Assembly (NCBI GenBank): GCA_013399115.1
Contig: VXAA01000173.1
Coordinates: 322,474-386,473 of the forward strand
From: Anseranas semipalmata
Lineage: Eukaryota; Chordata; Aves; Anseriformes; Anseranatidae
Length of the DNA stretch: 64,000 nt
Reading direction: 5' to 3'
The notes under the pieces are model-generated. The model ran no database searches, was not told where the DNA came from, and saw nothing but the letters and a program-made list of their open reading frames with translations. Both the position numbers and the translations under genes were made by a program. Below are positions 35,341-47,216 of the stretch, in pieces. Positions within the stretch are counted from its first letter, which is position 1; every line of letters starts with the position of its first letter.

Positions 35341-35367
35341 ACACCCCCCCCCACACACACACCCCTC
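35341..35367. repeat. C-run plus short CA repeat
   Basis: C9 followed by five CA units and CCCC. It is a very short CA microsatellite. Confidence 0.75.
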
Positions 35368-35429
35368 CTTCCCCATGCTTTTCCTCTTAGATAAAAACAA
35401 TATGTGGCTCTTTTTTTTTTTTATTCCAG

Positions 35430-35650
35430 CGGGGTTCCAGCTAATAAAAAGATTTATAATTAAGCCAGTAGATTTCCTTTTGCTATGCTGTCCTGGATTA
35501 TGAGAAAGTATATTTATATGCAATTATGAAATGAACAGTATTTCTTACCCAAGTGAAGCTTTAAAAGTCATTATGAATCCATTAACTCAGCAGACCTTAC
35601 AAAAGGCCTTCTCTGCTCTGGATTTATTTTAATTTAAAGCAGACGGGAAA
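35430..35650. promoter_or_regulatory. Candidate cis-regulatory block (unproven)
   Basis: About 220 bases with AGCTAATAAAAAG, TTATAATTAAGCC, TTATATGCAATTATG, GTCATTATGAATCC and TTTATTTTAATTTAAAGC. It has four or more homeodomain cores, and ATATGCAATTA resembles a POU site. It is one of the most homogeneous AT-rich, non-repetitive blocks in the window. Confidence 0.35.
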
Positions 35651-36221
35651 CTTTTCCCCTCCCTATTTTTTAACCCAGCTTTTCTGCAGTAGAAGTGTAC
35701 AAAAATGAAAAAGATGCATCAAATTCAGCAGTAAGGGGCCAAACTCTTGGCAGGCACAGCTCCGTTGGACTCGATGCCACTTCAACTATTTCCAGAGTCT
35801 CTGCCCTGTATTTAATTGCGCCATGACCCCAAACACACCACCTTATACTGAAACCTGGGAAACGCGTAGGAATGGGAGTCTTCCTTGACTGACCCTTCAT
35901 TTGCTTAAATGCTGCCTCAGCATCATTGCCCTGCATCTTTTTGAAGCTCCTCTCCATGGTATTAAAAGGGAAGGAGCACGCTGCTGCACCCAGGAGCTAG
36001 CTGCAATTCTTTTTTTGCTTCCACCACAAAACACCACCCAAAGACCCCCAATTAAGTATTTTGTGCCCAGTCTGTGACACTTCAGAAGAGCCCATCCCAG
36101 AGCTGGAAGACAAGAAAACCACATTGGAAAAGCCAGAGAGGGAAAACTGCAGTGACCTCTGGTTAGGGAGCTACCCCAGCACCTAGACTTGGGTGGAAGG
36201 AGGCATGAGAGCTTTAATTAG

Positions 36222-36248
36222 CACGTGTGATCACAGCCATGGCTGTGA
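36222..36248. repeat. 18-bp palindrome beside an E-box
   Basis: TCACAGCCATGGCTGTGA at 36231-36248 is a perfect 18-bp palindrome. Three bases upstream is CACGTG (36222-36227), a canonical E-box, and before that a TTAATTAGC homeodomain-type word. The arrangement could be a compact binding platform, but an 18-bp palindrome may also arise by chance. Confidence 0.7.
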
Positions 36249-38631
36249 ATGGCAGCAACCCAGTGCTCCCCGGCACCACACTGGGGCACAAACTCATCTG
36301 GCACTGGTGTCTCAGCTCTGTTCACATCAGCCTGCCAGCTTCCATCACCTAACTGGGCACCACTGAGGGGGGGTGTAGCAGCAGCACCCGGGTTTCAGCA
36401 GCTGTGGCATTAATCAGAGGGAGGCCCTCTTTTGGCTCCCCAACACGGAAAGGGTTTTGTCGTCCCCATCTTTAATGAGGTCCTTAGTGACCCAGACTCT
36501 CAGAAAGTCCTACCTGCGCCATCCATACTGCTGCTTGACAAGAAGGGGCTGTCTTTGGGATTTTAAACAACAAGTCGTCAGGCAGAAGAATGGCAGGCGC
36601 CCAGCAAAATATGCTCGAGCCCCAGCCATCTTTCACTATTTCTTATCTACACGCGGGATGAGGATGGCTCATTTTAGTTGCCTTAAGAGGAAATCCATCT
36701 TCAAGTCACAAAAAGAGAGGCTCAGTCACTATGGCCTTTTCATTAACATGGTGGCAATAAAGCACAGCAGCATCCCCTGGCTGTCATATTAAAAGGATCT
36801 GGGAGGAATATTAAAAGGGAACTTGCCTGCAGGCAGAGGTAGGGAGGAAGGCAACCCCATGGTGGGGCACTGCTCCCTGCTCCACCACCTCAAACTCCAC
36901 AGGGGAACTGCCACCAGCCCCTCACACCAGCAACTCCCCCCCAGCTCCCATCAGTCCCATGGAAGATTTTTTGAGACTTCATAATAGTGTTCACTGGGAA
37001 GTATAAAAATTGGGTTTATACATCCACCCAGCTCCTTATTGCCCCGTCTTCCTTTGACTTGCAAAAAGACACAAGGGAAACTGGTGTGGATGGAAAGTAC
37101 TTGGTCATGGGTGTAGTGCTAGAAGTCAGACAATCTGGAGAAGACTATATAAGCATGAGGGGCTCCAACTGAGTTTGAAGAATCCTTCAGAGCAGGTTTG
37201 CAGAGACAGAGCAACCTAACCCTGGGAGCAAGACCCATTGTTTGCCAGTAACTTCAGGGTTTATGGACCAAAACAGATGCCCCTGGATGCTTTTTCATGT
37301 CATTCCAAGGCAGGTCTCCAAGTGAGGTTAGATAAGCCACAGGACAGAAGTGTTCCTCCCCACCTTGTCTGCATGTTTCCTCAGGTCCCAGGGTCTCTCT
37401 TACCCTGCAGAAACCAGAGCAGAAATCCACCTGCTGCCAGGTACTTTTTCAGAGCTCAGGACTCAAAGCCACGACACAGCATGCTGGGAGGAGAGCACAC
37501 ATTAGCTCCAGCCACCAAAAGACCCTTGAGCTACCCAGAGGGCACAACTCTTCACAGGGGACACCACCAGTCCCTTTGGACATCACAGTTGGCCACGCAG
37601 CAGTGGGGCGTGTTACCCCAAGCCACACAAGATCCTCCCAAGCTGGGCGCTTCATTGGCACCTCCAGCATCTCCAGGCACTCACCTCCCTGCTGTCCCCT
37701 CCAATCACAACAAGGCCCTGAGTGTTTTCCGTCCTCAGACAAATTAAATCTCCCTGACAGCCTCGATCTGCCTCTAGTTCTCCGTGACGCTTTCACTTCC
37801 AGTTGGCTCCGTGAGCGACAAACCTGCTTTGACACCTTCACTGTTTCTCAGTCTCATTTTCCCCCTGTGATCTGCTTCTCCCTGTCTTTGTCGTGCACTA
37901 TGTGATTTTTGCACTGACAAACCCATTCTGATCTCCTCCTCCTGCGCTCCCCCCCTGCCAACGATTCTCCATCTCTGCAATTCTCTGGCTTTTCAGATAC
38001 TACATGACTGCTTTATTTAATAAGAACGAAAAAGGTAACCAAGGCCAGAGAGTTCTCTGCAAACTGACTGCTCTAGATTTAATTTGGGGAATGCGGTCAC
38101 AGTTAGTTTCATTAGGCTTGCCCCTTTGCCACATAACACTTGTTTTCTTAGTGTCCCCCCCCCCAGTTCAGCTTGAGCACAATTCACCGTGTGTTTTGCA
38201 CCATGAGGTACAAGGCCCTGGGCTCTTGCTACCATTTTAATCCCCGTCTGCAATTTACAGAAGCTTTGGCTAAGGGTGAAAGGTTCTGCGTTTCATTACG
38301 ATGGCTCACAGGGACCTCTGCTAACCTGTGTTGTGCAGCACTGTCTTGACACAGTACAGCGACTGCACTTAAAAAAAAAAGTTCACTATCTCAGATATAT
38401 TACTAGTTCCAGCAGCTATTCCCCTATGTTAGCTGCAAGGAATAGCAATAAGTCCATAATGAACTTTAAAGAGCAGCCACTCTTACAGGTATTCTGGCCA
38501 CAGGTACCCTCATCACACTCCACAACCAGCTCCTGCTCACCTCCTGGGTCTTAGGGTCTTGTTTGCTTCCCCCAGTGACGCATTTCCAGACACACCAAAT
38601 AATGATCCACAGGAAGACATTCTTGCACCTC

Positions 38632-38646
38632 TTTTTTTTTTTTTTT
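38632..38646. repeat. Poly-T tract T15
   Basis: A simple T15 run that encodes Phe or Lys runs in spurious frames on both strands. Confidence 0.8.
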
Positions 38647-39468
38647 CCTCCCAGCTCTCTGAGCACTTCAAAGGGAAGCAAGCTTTGCTATGCCCATGCT
38701 GCAGAAGGGAGAGCTCAATGCAGAACACAATGTCTGGTGGAAAACCACAGGCCCCAGGCAGGTAGGTGGCCAGCCAGACCTCACTGCTTCCAACAATCAA
38801 TGTGTCTGTGCTCTCACGCCCACCTGAGGAAAAGCTTTTTTACCTTCTACATATGTCTCTGCCTACAGACACATGCAACCTTCTTCTAATAAAAAATACA
38901 ATATGCTCAGAGCACAGGTTCATATTTAACAACACAACCCACACCTTTTTATAAATCTACTTCATTGTGCTGAAGTCTCAATATAATCAGAGATGACTTA
39001 GTCACCTGTTAAACAACAGCCACCAATACTGCTGTGACTATAAATCTGTGCGAGACACCCGTGGTGCAGGCACACGCACCTGTGTGCCGCCTCGTAATGC
39101 TCTCCCTTACAGTTGCGCACTGACAATGCAAAAGCACGGTTTGTTTAAAAGAAAAGGAGGAGGTCAAGTAGCTAAAAGCTCCAAATTTGACCCTTCCTAT
39201 CCCATTCATAGGATTTTAAAAGAGAACGGCAGCTTGGAAATTATGCTATTAGCAATAGCTACAGGCTGTTAGCCCTGAAAAAAACATTTGCTTTCTCTTG
39301 ACAAATGCGATGGTGTGCCAAGGAGCGTCCCTTCTGCTGCTGCAGGTTATTAAACGGGTTCAGGCACCGCACACAAGTCAGGGTCAGGATGGCTGGAGCT
39401 GCAGAGGCTGAAGGAAGGGCTTCAGAAGCAGCAGCAGTTGTTCCCACAGTGCTGCTCGCTGCTTCCTA

Positions 39469-39534
39469 CCTTGGGTCAGTGGCAGGAACCGAACCCAAAA
39501 GCTCTGACTCTCAGGCACGAGCCCTTATGACTGC
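39469..39534 (+). repeat. MIR-like relic, short
   Basis: GGGTCAGTGGCAGGAACC followed by GAACCCAAAAGCTCTGACTC and GAGCCCTTATGACTGCT matches the order of the MIR/L3 3' region (GTCAGTGGCAGAGCC, GAACCCAGGTCTCCTGACTC, GTGCTCT). It is a short piece, so confidence is moderate. Confidence 0.45.
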
Positions 39535-40189
39535 TGGGGAGCGACAGCAAGTCCAAAGCAGGTCCCCAGCGAGCAGCCAGGTCCTCAGGGCTGCAGCGCT
39601 GTGCCTTCCTAAACTGGCCACAGCCTCTCCCAGCTTTCGTTTAACGCTTCACAACCTTGGTGGCCCACCCCTCTTCCAGCGTGTGTGTGCACAGAAGAGT
39701 TTTTGAGCTTCTCGGGCTACAGCTTGATTTTAAAATGCAGTTGGCACTCAGGTGGATGCTTCCAGAGGAAGAGATGTACAATGCTCAGCATGTGTTACCC
39801 AAGCACTCCCTGCTGTGCCCAGCAAGATTTTTTCCCATAGATTTTCCTAGGTAGGCAATAGTGAGAACACTGGAGGCAGAAAGCACATCTTTAAATTTCC
39901 CCAAGCTGTCTCCTGGACAGACAATCCCTTTAAGTGAAGCACAGGGACCTGAAGCTGTATAAAAGCAACAAGGTGAATCTCCTTAGCACAGGAGCCTGAC
40001 AGATGAGTGCAAAAGGCTAGGATTTAACTCCAAGGTAACACAACAGACTTCGACATGTTACTGGAGGGTGAAATGCAACCCCACTTAGCAACCTGTTGCA
40101 CGCAACCAGGTTAATCTCCCAGCTGCTAAGAGAAATTCATTTAGACTTTGCTCTCTACATGGAGGGACTTCATTTCTATATAATATAGA

Positions 40190-40310
40190 AAAATGAGACA
40201 AATATGGACCAATATACTCAAGGTCACTTAAGGAATTAATTGCAGAGCAGGAAGCAAACCTGAATCCAACCATGAAGCATACTTAGCCCCAAAGCCACTG
40301 GTTATAAGAC
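40190..40310 (+). repeat. MIR-like relic, 3' half
   Basis: The pieces CTCAAGGTCAC, GCAGAGCAGGAAGCAAACC, TGAATCCAAC and CCAAAGCCACTGGTTAT follow the 3' half of MIR (the CCAAGGTCACACAG, GCAGAGCCGGGATT, CGAACCCAGG and CTTAACCACT segments) in the right order and spacing. Divergence is high and the 5' part is not identifiable. Confidence 0.6.
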
Positions 40311-43300
40311 ATATCATTTATCAAATTCTATCAAATTAGGCAATCAGAATACCATAAAGTCATGCTTGTGGAGCATTTTTTAAAATGGCAGAAGAGGAAA
40401 TGCAGTTTTCAAGTTCCTAAGAGCATCTCACAGAAAAGGCAAAATACTGGTATAATAAAACAAACCATTGAAAAAAAAACCCTCATCTAGTATTTATCTA
40501 CTACTCGACAGTCTTCCTAAATCTAAGCGCAACACGGTGGTAATGGGTATCTTAGACATAATTTAAAGTGTTGCTGAAATTTCTTACATGCAGAAAATCA
40601 GCTGCTGAGATCAAAGGCTGACGCATCTAGTGACTCTGTGACAAAAGAGAGAGATTTCTAACAGTGAATTACAGTGTTAAACAAATTGAGCTCATCTCCC
40701 CTAAGAACGCTTCCCTTCGTACTTAAGAGTACAAAGTTTGTTCTATATAGGCTACTCACAAAAAAATAATGGGCTGTCTGTGGAGTGACTCATACCTAAG
40801 GAAATACCTTAGCAGAGTGCTGAAAAACAAGGAGGAGAAATACACCCAGAAAACAGGTGGAAAAAGCAACCTCCTGCGCTACAGCAGTCTGTTGCAAGGC
40901 TGTAGCTGCCAGACCAGAAATTAGGGAAACCCTATGAAGTCCTGGAAAACAGATATAAACACGTCCAGGTACCAGAGAAAGCCATATGAGCTATCTCCAC
41001 ACAGCCTCTATATGAATATCTACCCTCAAGAAAATATCTGCCTTTACATCTAAAGGTGGATCGCTACATCCCTCAAAGGATGCAGTAAAACTTCAAGAAA
41101 ATAAAGGTAGGAGACTACCGCACCCTCCAGGAATGGCCACCAGGGGAAACGTCCCATCTTCAGACACGCTGTAATTCAACCACTCGAGAGGACATGATAA
41201 TATCCTCCATGTGGGTCATTTTAGAAGAAAATTTTCCAGTGAAGGTCCTGGTGAGCAGCCTCCCAGTCCTTCCCCCAACAACATGGGAGTCCCAGCTGGG
41301 GCACATCCTTGCTGGCTGGAGATTCCTCGCCTCCACCTCTTTGTAAATAAATAACAGCCTCTCCCTGCACACAGCACAGGGACGGTGAGGGGGGATAACC
41401 AGAAGCATCCCCTACAATACCGTTGCCTTCCCTGGCTTGCTAATGACTTATGTTACCTGAAGCCAGATCCTTTGTTCCCTTCCACACCACAGATGGTGCT
41501 CCTCCTGGCACTTTCTGGCCAAGTCTGCTTAAACAACAGAAGCTGTGTTTTTTGTTGCAGGTTGCATATATTTTGGGATTTTTTTTTCTTCCCCTCCCAG
41601 CTCTGAGTGTTTCATTTGTTTGTTTTTCTGAACCATAGGCATATTTGTATTAACAGTACAAGGAACTCTTTGCTGGGTTTTCCCCACCGGCTTCTCACCC
41701 TGAATATCAAATAAACAGGGCGAAACATCCACGCCTGCCACCTACGTGGATGCTCCAATTCCTCCTATCAATAGGAGCAGAGTAGGCTTGGTTTCATTTG
41801 TTTTCTTTACAGAATCACAAAGCAATTCAGAGGTGTTCTCTGCAGGCAAAAGCTACCTTCAAAGCATGACAACCAGCAAAAGTGTCTTTTTAAGGAGGGT
41901 CCATGCAAACAGCAGATGGCAGGGGGAAATCCTACACCCTATCACTGCTGTGGGCAAAAAGCAGCAGATGACAGAAGCAGACAGAGGTAGGAGATGCTCA
42001 TCCAGGAGAAAATGAAGGTAAAAAGCTTTCTGCATCCTTGAGATGCTCACGGGGTTACTTTTGCACCCTACCAGGCATGAGTGGAGGCTTGAGTTCCCAA
42101 ACTTAAGGCAAGGCACGGACACAGACTGCCCTACACCACCCATGAAACTGAGATGATGCTCAGGCCCTCCATCCTCACCACTGCTTCTCACTTCACTTGC
42201 CAATGGAAATTGCTCCTGTTTTTCCTCTGCCTCTCCACTGCCTCAGTCTCCCTCATCCACGATGCCCGTTTCCATGCCTCTGTCAATTCACATCCCCCGA
42301 CCCGTTCAACCTCCTCCTATAGCTATATCTTTCCCTTTGGGTTAGCGTTGCTAATGTCAGAATCATTCCATCTGACAAAGTCTCCGCTCGTCCGCGTCTC
42401 CCTTGTCTCCTTGAATCTCTGTCAAGGCTTTTTCCACATGTCTAAGCATTTTAATGACATATGGTGCTGGAACTTGGGGGAGGGATAGAGGGAGCATCAC
42501 TCAAACAGGAGGAAGAAAATTACTGTTAGAAACTGGACAAAACTGGCTGAGGGGAACATCCTGGAAGAAGACTGGCCAGCAAAGGAAGCATCTGAAAAAG
42601 ATGCTCTTAGAGAAAGTCGGTCCACCACAATATTCAGTTCTTCTTTCAACTCGCCCACAGTAGCTAATTGTTTGCCCAGAGGAAATTGCACCTTTTGAGG
42701 GTTTCTCTAACAGGAAAGGCTGATCCTGCTTTGCTCCTCTGCTCCAGCCTGCTACTCCGCAGTCCCCAGACCAGCATGCCCACCCGCTGTCATGTGCGGA
42801 TGTGCTAGCACACGGAGCACAGCCCATCTCTTCCTTACTCTGCAAATGATGGATCAGCATGCAATCTGAGTGGGTTTGACCCACTAGAGTGGGTACATGC
42901 AAGCCAGGTAGGCTACGCACTCATGCTTGCACTCTACAGCATTCCCCTGGTGTACAAAGCCACCAAAGGCTGCAACTCTGCGAGAGCTGCTAACCCCAGA
43001 TTTCAGGGCCTGAGCTTCATGCCCAAATGAAGAACAATCCCAATGTCACCTCCAGTCCAGCAAGCTTCTCCTCCCCAGTGCTGTGCACTTGAGATGACTT
43101 CTCAAAGCGCCGTCTTAGCGGATCCCAAAGCTTTCAGATGGCTAAGAAGCCCCAGAAGTCCCCTTAAGACATGGTATTTTGCAGAATCCTAGAGGATTTC
43201 TCCCTAAGTAATTGCATTTTGCCTTCTTATAATCCTCCTGGGTTTTAATTCTCCTCCACCTGCCAAACTGGTGAGAGACGTGGCAGTAGGCTAAGATGGC

Positions 43301-43726
43301 AGCCTCTGTGCTCCACACGAACACTGACCACGTTTGTGGCAAATGCAGTGATCTTGTCTTAAAGGTGGTTCAGTATGAACAACACCAGGAGACCAACAGA
43401 CCAAAAAAAGGCAAGAAAATGCACCTATATGCAAACTGCTACGACAGACACCCAGACTGCATGCTCCAAGACAGAGGTGACAGTAACACCGGCTTTTGAA
43501 AATCCTCGCCTCTTTAGGAGCTCTAATCCCATTGCAAGCCAGCTGAACTTCAGCTCATAAGTATTTTGGCAAATCCCATCTATGGCAGATTAGTGAGCGA
43601 GCCAGTAGGAGCACAAGTCCTTCACAGCATCCCATTTTGGGTAGAAGTACCAAGAACTTGAAAACATAGCTGCACTGCCCTCCACACTCCTGCTAACCAA
43701 CACGCTGCATGGAAGCGACATGCACA

Positions 43727-43740
43727 TGAGATGCATCTCA
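43727..43740. repeat. 14-bp palindrome
   Basis: TGAGATGCATCTCA is a perfect palindrome centred on ATGCAT. ACATG-like bases flank it on the left and CATGT on the right, so with one bulge the dyad extends to about 22 bases. Confidence 0.7.
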
Positions 43741-44022
43741 CATGTACGGATGGATTATGCTTTTCCACTTTTATTCAGTGACACTGCAGCATCTGTTGTT
43801 TATTCTCCATTCCTGGCATATTCCTGGGGTTTGGGGAAACTTCACAAGACTTTCTATCTACAACAGCTGTGATCATGGCTCACATGGTCCCAATCTGGCT
43901 TTCACATCTGTAAAACACTTGAATAGGAGGGAAGCAAAGGTGAACGGGTACAGGTGCACAAGTCAGGGTCCAGATAACTGACAGCAGGCACCATGAGTTG
44001 ATTGGTGAGGAAAAAAATGGGC

Positions 44023-44056
44023 TTTTTCTTTTTCTTTTTTTTTTTTTTTTTTTTTT
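44023..44056. repeat. T-rich tract, longest run T22
   Basis: TTTTTC units followed by T22. It could be the reverse-strand tail of an old retroposon, but the sequence to the right (44057-44210) matches nothing I recognise. Confidence 0.85.
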
Positions 44057-45377
44057 GGTACAAACAGCTTTTAATCTGCAAAGCATCCAATGAAACCAGA
44101 ATTATTAAAAAACACAAGAACGCACCCCAGCTCCTAGATTCAAAACGTGACCCCCCCCAAAGTTATAAGCAAGGTGCTCCTGCTGCCTGGGTTCTTCATT
44201 CTCTGTGACACAGTTACATTAAAAGCAAATAAGTCAATAAGAAACGCTAGACAAAACCCTCATTTGTCAGATGACAAGGGTAGGGAAGGATAAGGGTACT
44301 CTCCAGGAATTTGTCAAGGAAATGTGTTGAGCTGTGCAACTTTTTTGAGGAGGATGCTGAAGATAAAGCAGCTTTCCACTTGAATGTGTACGCTGATCAA
44401 TGAAATATAAAGCAGAAATGACCCCTCCCTTTAACACCCAGTATTTCCTAGCACCTGATTTACCACGTTTGCCAAGGCCAGGAAACTGAGGGATCATGGC
44501 CAATGCTTTCTGTCCTGCACAGCTCCAGCAGTCACAGGAAAAATTGCTCTAACCTTCTGTATTATAAAGCAAAACCCAGAGCTTCCAAATACTCTTCTAA
44601 TACAGCTATCTGCCTGCCTTCCTCTTGGGGGGGAATATTTTCAGAGTGCTCAGTGTCGAACAAAGTTTGTTTGAACTAGACTTAAATCAACAGCAACAAG
44701 AGCAGCACTAAGCCAACCTCAAGCACTTGTGAAAACACTCTGCTTTAAATAGTGACTCTTCAAGCTTTAACATCATGTAAAGCTCAAGAAGATTTTATGG
44801 GCCACTGAGAGCATCTAAAACCTTGGCATCCCATTTGCAATCCAAACAGCTTTGCACTAGCAGGAGTAAAGTAGCTTTTAAGTGCAAGTGTGATGCCCCA
44901 GAAGCAGGGCTAGAGTTGGCAGCATTTTCAGCTAGGAACCCTGCAACAGCCCCAGTCCATGCAACTTTCCTGCAAGCCAAGCTGGAAATCACCTGCATGT
45001 TACCCCTAAACCAGGGTACCCTATCCTTTGTCAGCTTGGACACAAGCCTATAGGTTTCCAGCCATAAGGCAACTTCTAAACGGGGTGCAGAGGTGCTCCA
45101 TAGGGTACTGCGTCTCAGCAGGCTACCTGGATGCTATTCCTATCTGTCACTGACACAGTCAGGATCAAGATGCAGCACTGTGCTGGCCTAAGCAGGCACT
45201 TCGCATGCTCCAAATTCATTAAAGTCAAATACTCCTAAGACTTTTACACATGAAAAAGCAGATGAACGTGAGACAGAGTGGCTCAATGCAGTACAGCCAG
45301 AGTTTTTTAATGAAGGTATATTTACTCAGCAGAGCTGAAAGGCTGCTTCTTCACAGCAGGTCAGAGGCTGCTATGCA

Positions 45378-45560
45378 AATAATAATAAATACTTTGCACT
45401 TTTCAAGCACGCATTACCCAAGAAGCGCTCTGCAAGCACGAACTGCACTAAGCCTCACTGTATCTGGAAGGTACAAGATTAAAAACAGGAATAGCCACTT
45501 TACCCAAGACAGAAATAGAGAAGCCTCTTGGGCGGAAAGCACAGACCTTTGGTAGTACCA
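45378..45560 (+). repeat. L3/MIR-like relic
   Basis: AATAATAAATACTTTGCAC, then CTTTTCAAGCAC, AGAAGCGCTCTGCAAGCAC, ACTAAGCCTCACTG, ATCTGGAAGGTACAAGATTA and CACTTTACCCA follow the L3-type tail (ACTTAGCACTTTTCA, AAAGCGCTTTACAAAC, TAATCCTCAC, GAGGTAGGTA, ATTTTACAGA) in the same order. The element is heavily substituted and the 3' boundary is uncertain. It creates an octamer-like ATGCAAAT at its 5' edge (45373). Confidence 0.5.
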
Positions 45561-47173
45561 ACATCTTTCCTGACTCCCCTGTGGAAGTGCTCTTCCACTG
45601 CTAACCTCACATTCGTGTGGTTGGCAGCTTTCTAGAAACAGCAGCTTGATATCGATTCAGAAAACAGTCTTGTGCGGTTCATTACTCCCAACAGATTTCC
45701 TAAGGGTTCCTGCCTGATGCCTCAGCTGCTTCTAAGCCAGCTAAGCCTGGAAGATCTGGTGCTGGTATAAAATAGTAAAGCTTCTTATGAAGCATCTCAC
45801 ATAGGACAAAAGCCACCACAGGGGCAAGTTCATCAAGGCTAGAGAGATTCATGCGTTATTAACTGGCTTTCCAGGGAGCCTCCTTGGGAGGGAAAGCAAG
45901 GCACTGGGGAGCAAAGCACATGAAGGGGACGAGGACAGCTGGGACCAGTGGTTAGCTCAGCAGCTCTGAAAAAGCAGAGGCAGCTGAGAACAACTCCACA
46001 GACCGCGACTCCACAGATGTAAGAGAAGAAAAGCGGTAACCAAGGCTGGCCATAGTCATAGGAGCATTACAGAAAGCCATGAAGGTAGCATGAAGGTCTC
46101 ATGGTTCCAAAAGACTCCCACCTTGGGAGCCCTGAAGCTGTTTGTACAGCTGTAACATGCCAAGAAAAACTAACAGGAGACAGAAGGAGCAGTTTTCCTT
46201 CTTTGCCTCCAAGAGCCTGCAGTCTGCCAGACCTGCACCCTGGCAGGCAGCATCCTCCGACAGCCGGGAGGGTCTGGCCCCATCTGAGGCAGGATGGAAC
46301 AGGAGGGAGATGTGCAGTGCAGCGCTGCAGGGGTTAACCCAAGCGGAGATGGGCAGATGGGATTACACCATAGGAGACAAGCACTATAGGTAAATGGGAG
46401 TCCTTGACATGAGACAACAAAACGCAACCATGCAACAGGAAGGTTCCTTTTTGCTGAAGTGCCTTCCAATCCCCTCTCTGGAGGGAGAGGTTGGGTTTGA
46501 GATGCAGACCAAATCCTACAGCTGACTATGGAAGTGGCAACCCACAGATATAACCTGCGGGGAACTGAGATTTGTATCTCAAACAGCAGCAGAGCCCTGA
46601 GCTGCCTGCTGGAGCTAGAATCACTGTACTTCTAAGATACTGACTTATTTTGAGATCAATACCAAGATTTATTGATCCAAGAAGGAAATACCGACTGGCA
46701 AGAGAGCCTAGTCAATAACAACCCCAATGGGTAATAACTTTTAACAGAGAGAGAAAAAAAATTCCAGCCTGAATTTTGTTCTAGGGCCAAAACCCAGTTC
46801 TCCGCACATGCTGATTAACCACAGCCCAGGAGCAAGCCAGGGACTCTTCGCTATCATGTCGAAATTCACACTGACCATCGCAGATGCCAAGGTCTGGGAC
46901 AGCACATCACTGCTGAGTGAATGAAGAGAGAAACCTGATTAGCTGTTAACACTGATCTGTCTGGCAAAGGACAAGCTGCTAATATAGACTACCTTGAAAA
47001 TCATAGCAAGAAATTCAACCTGCACAGTCAAGGCCAGATTCAGGTGTGTAACTCGGGGATGGCAGGAGTTCAAGTACTTAAAATGTCTTTTCAAGCCACA
47101 CAGTAAAATCATGCTGTCCCATCCCTCTTGGAAATGGACTCCACTGAAAATCAAGGCCTTGAAAGGCAAGGCC

Positions 47174-47216
47174 AAAAAAAAAAAACAAACAAACAAAAAA
47201 AAAAAAACAAAAAAAA
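47174..47216. repeat. A-rich CAAA tract
   Basis: A12 then three CAAA-type units, A13 and a final CA8. It is an impure (CAAA)n microsatellite. Confidence 0.85.

Larger units (their letters stand above)
32001..40000. other. Non-coding stretch, 32-40 kb
   Basis: No gene is recognisable. Several 90-235-codon frames overlap on opposite strands between 32.4 and 35.2 kb in GC-rich sequence and carry no known domain. Simple tracts seen are an A-run near 33318-33328, the G6A16 tract at 33435, a C9(AC)n tract at 35344, a T12 at 35411, a C10 at 38155, an A10 at 38371 and a T15 at 38632. The candidate exon at 33.5 kb, the AT-rich block at 35.4 kb, the palindrome at 36.2 kb and a MIR-like scrap at 39.5 kb are listed separately. 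Confidence 0.6.

Noticed and set aside
37835..37870. TTTCTCAGTCTCATTTTCCC resembling reverse MIR/L3
   Set aside because: It is short and pyrimidine-rich, with no supporting flank.
46990..47020. 27-nt minus-strand micro-exon (CTGTGCAG acceptor, GTAGTC donor)
   Set aside because: The donor is weak and so short a segment is expected by chance.
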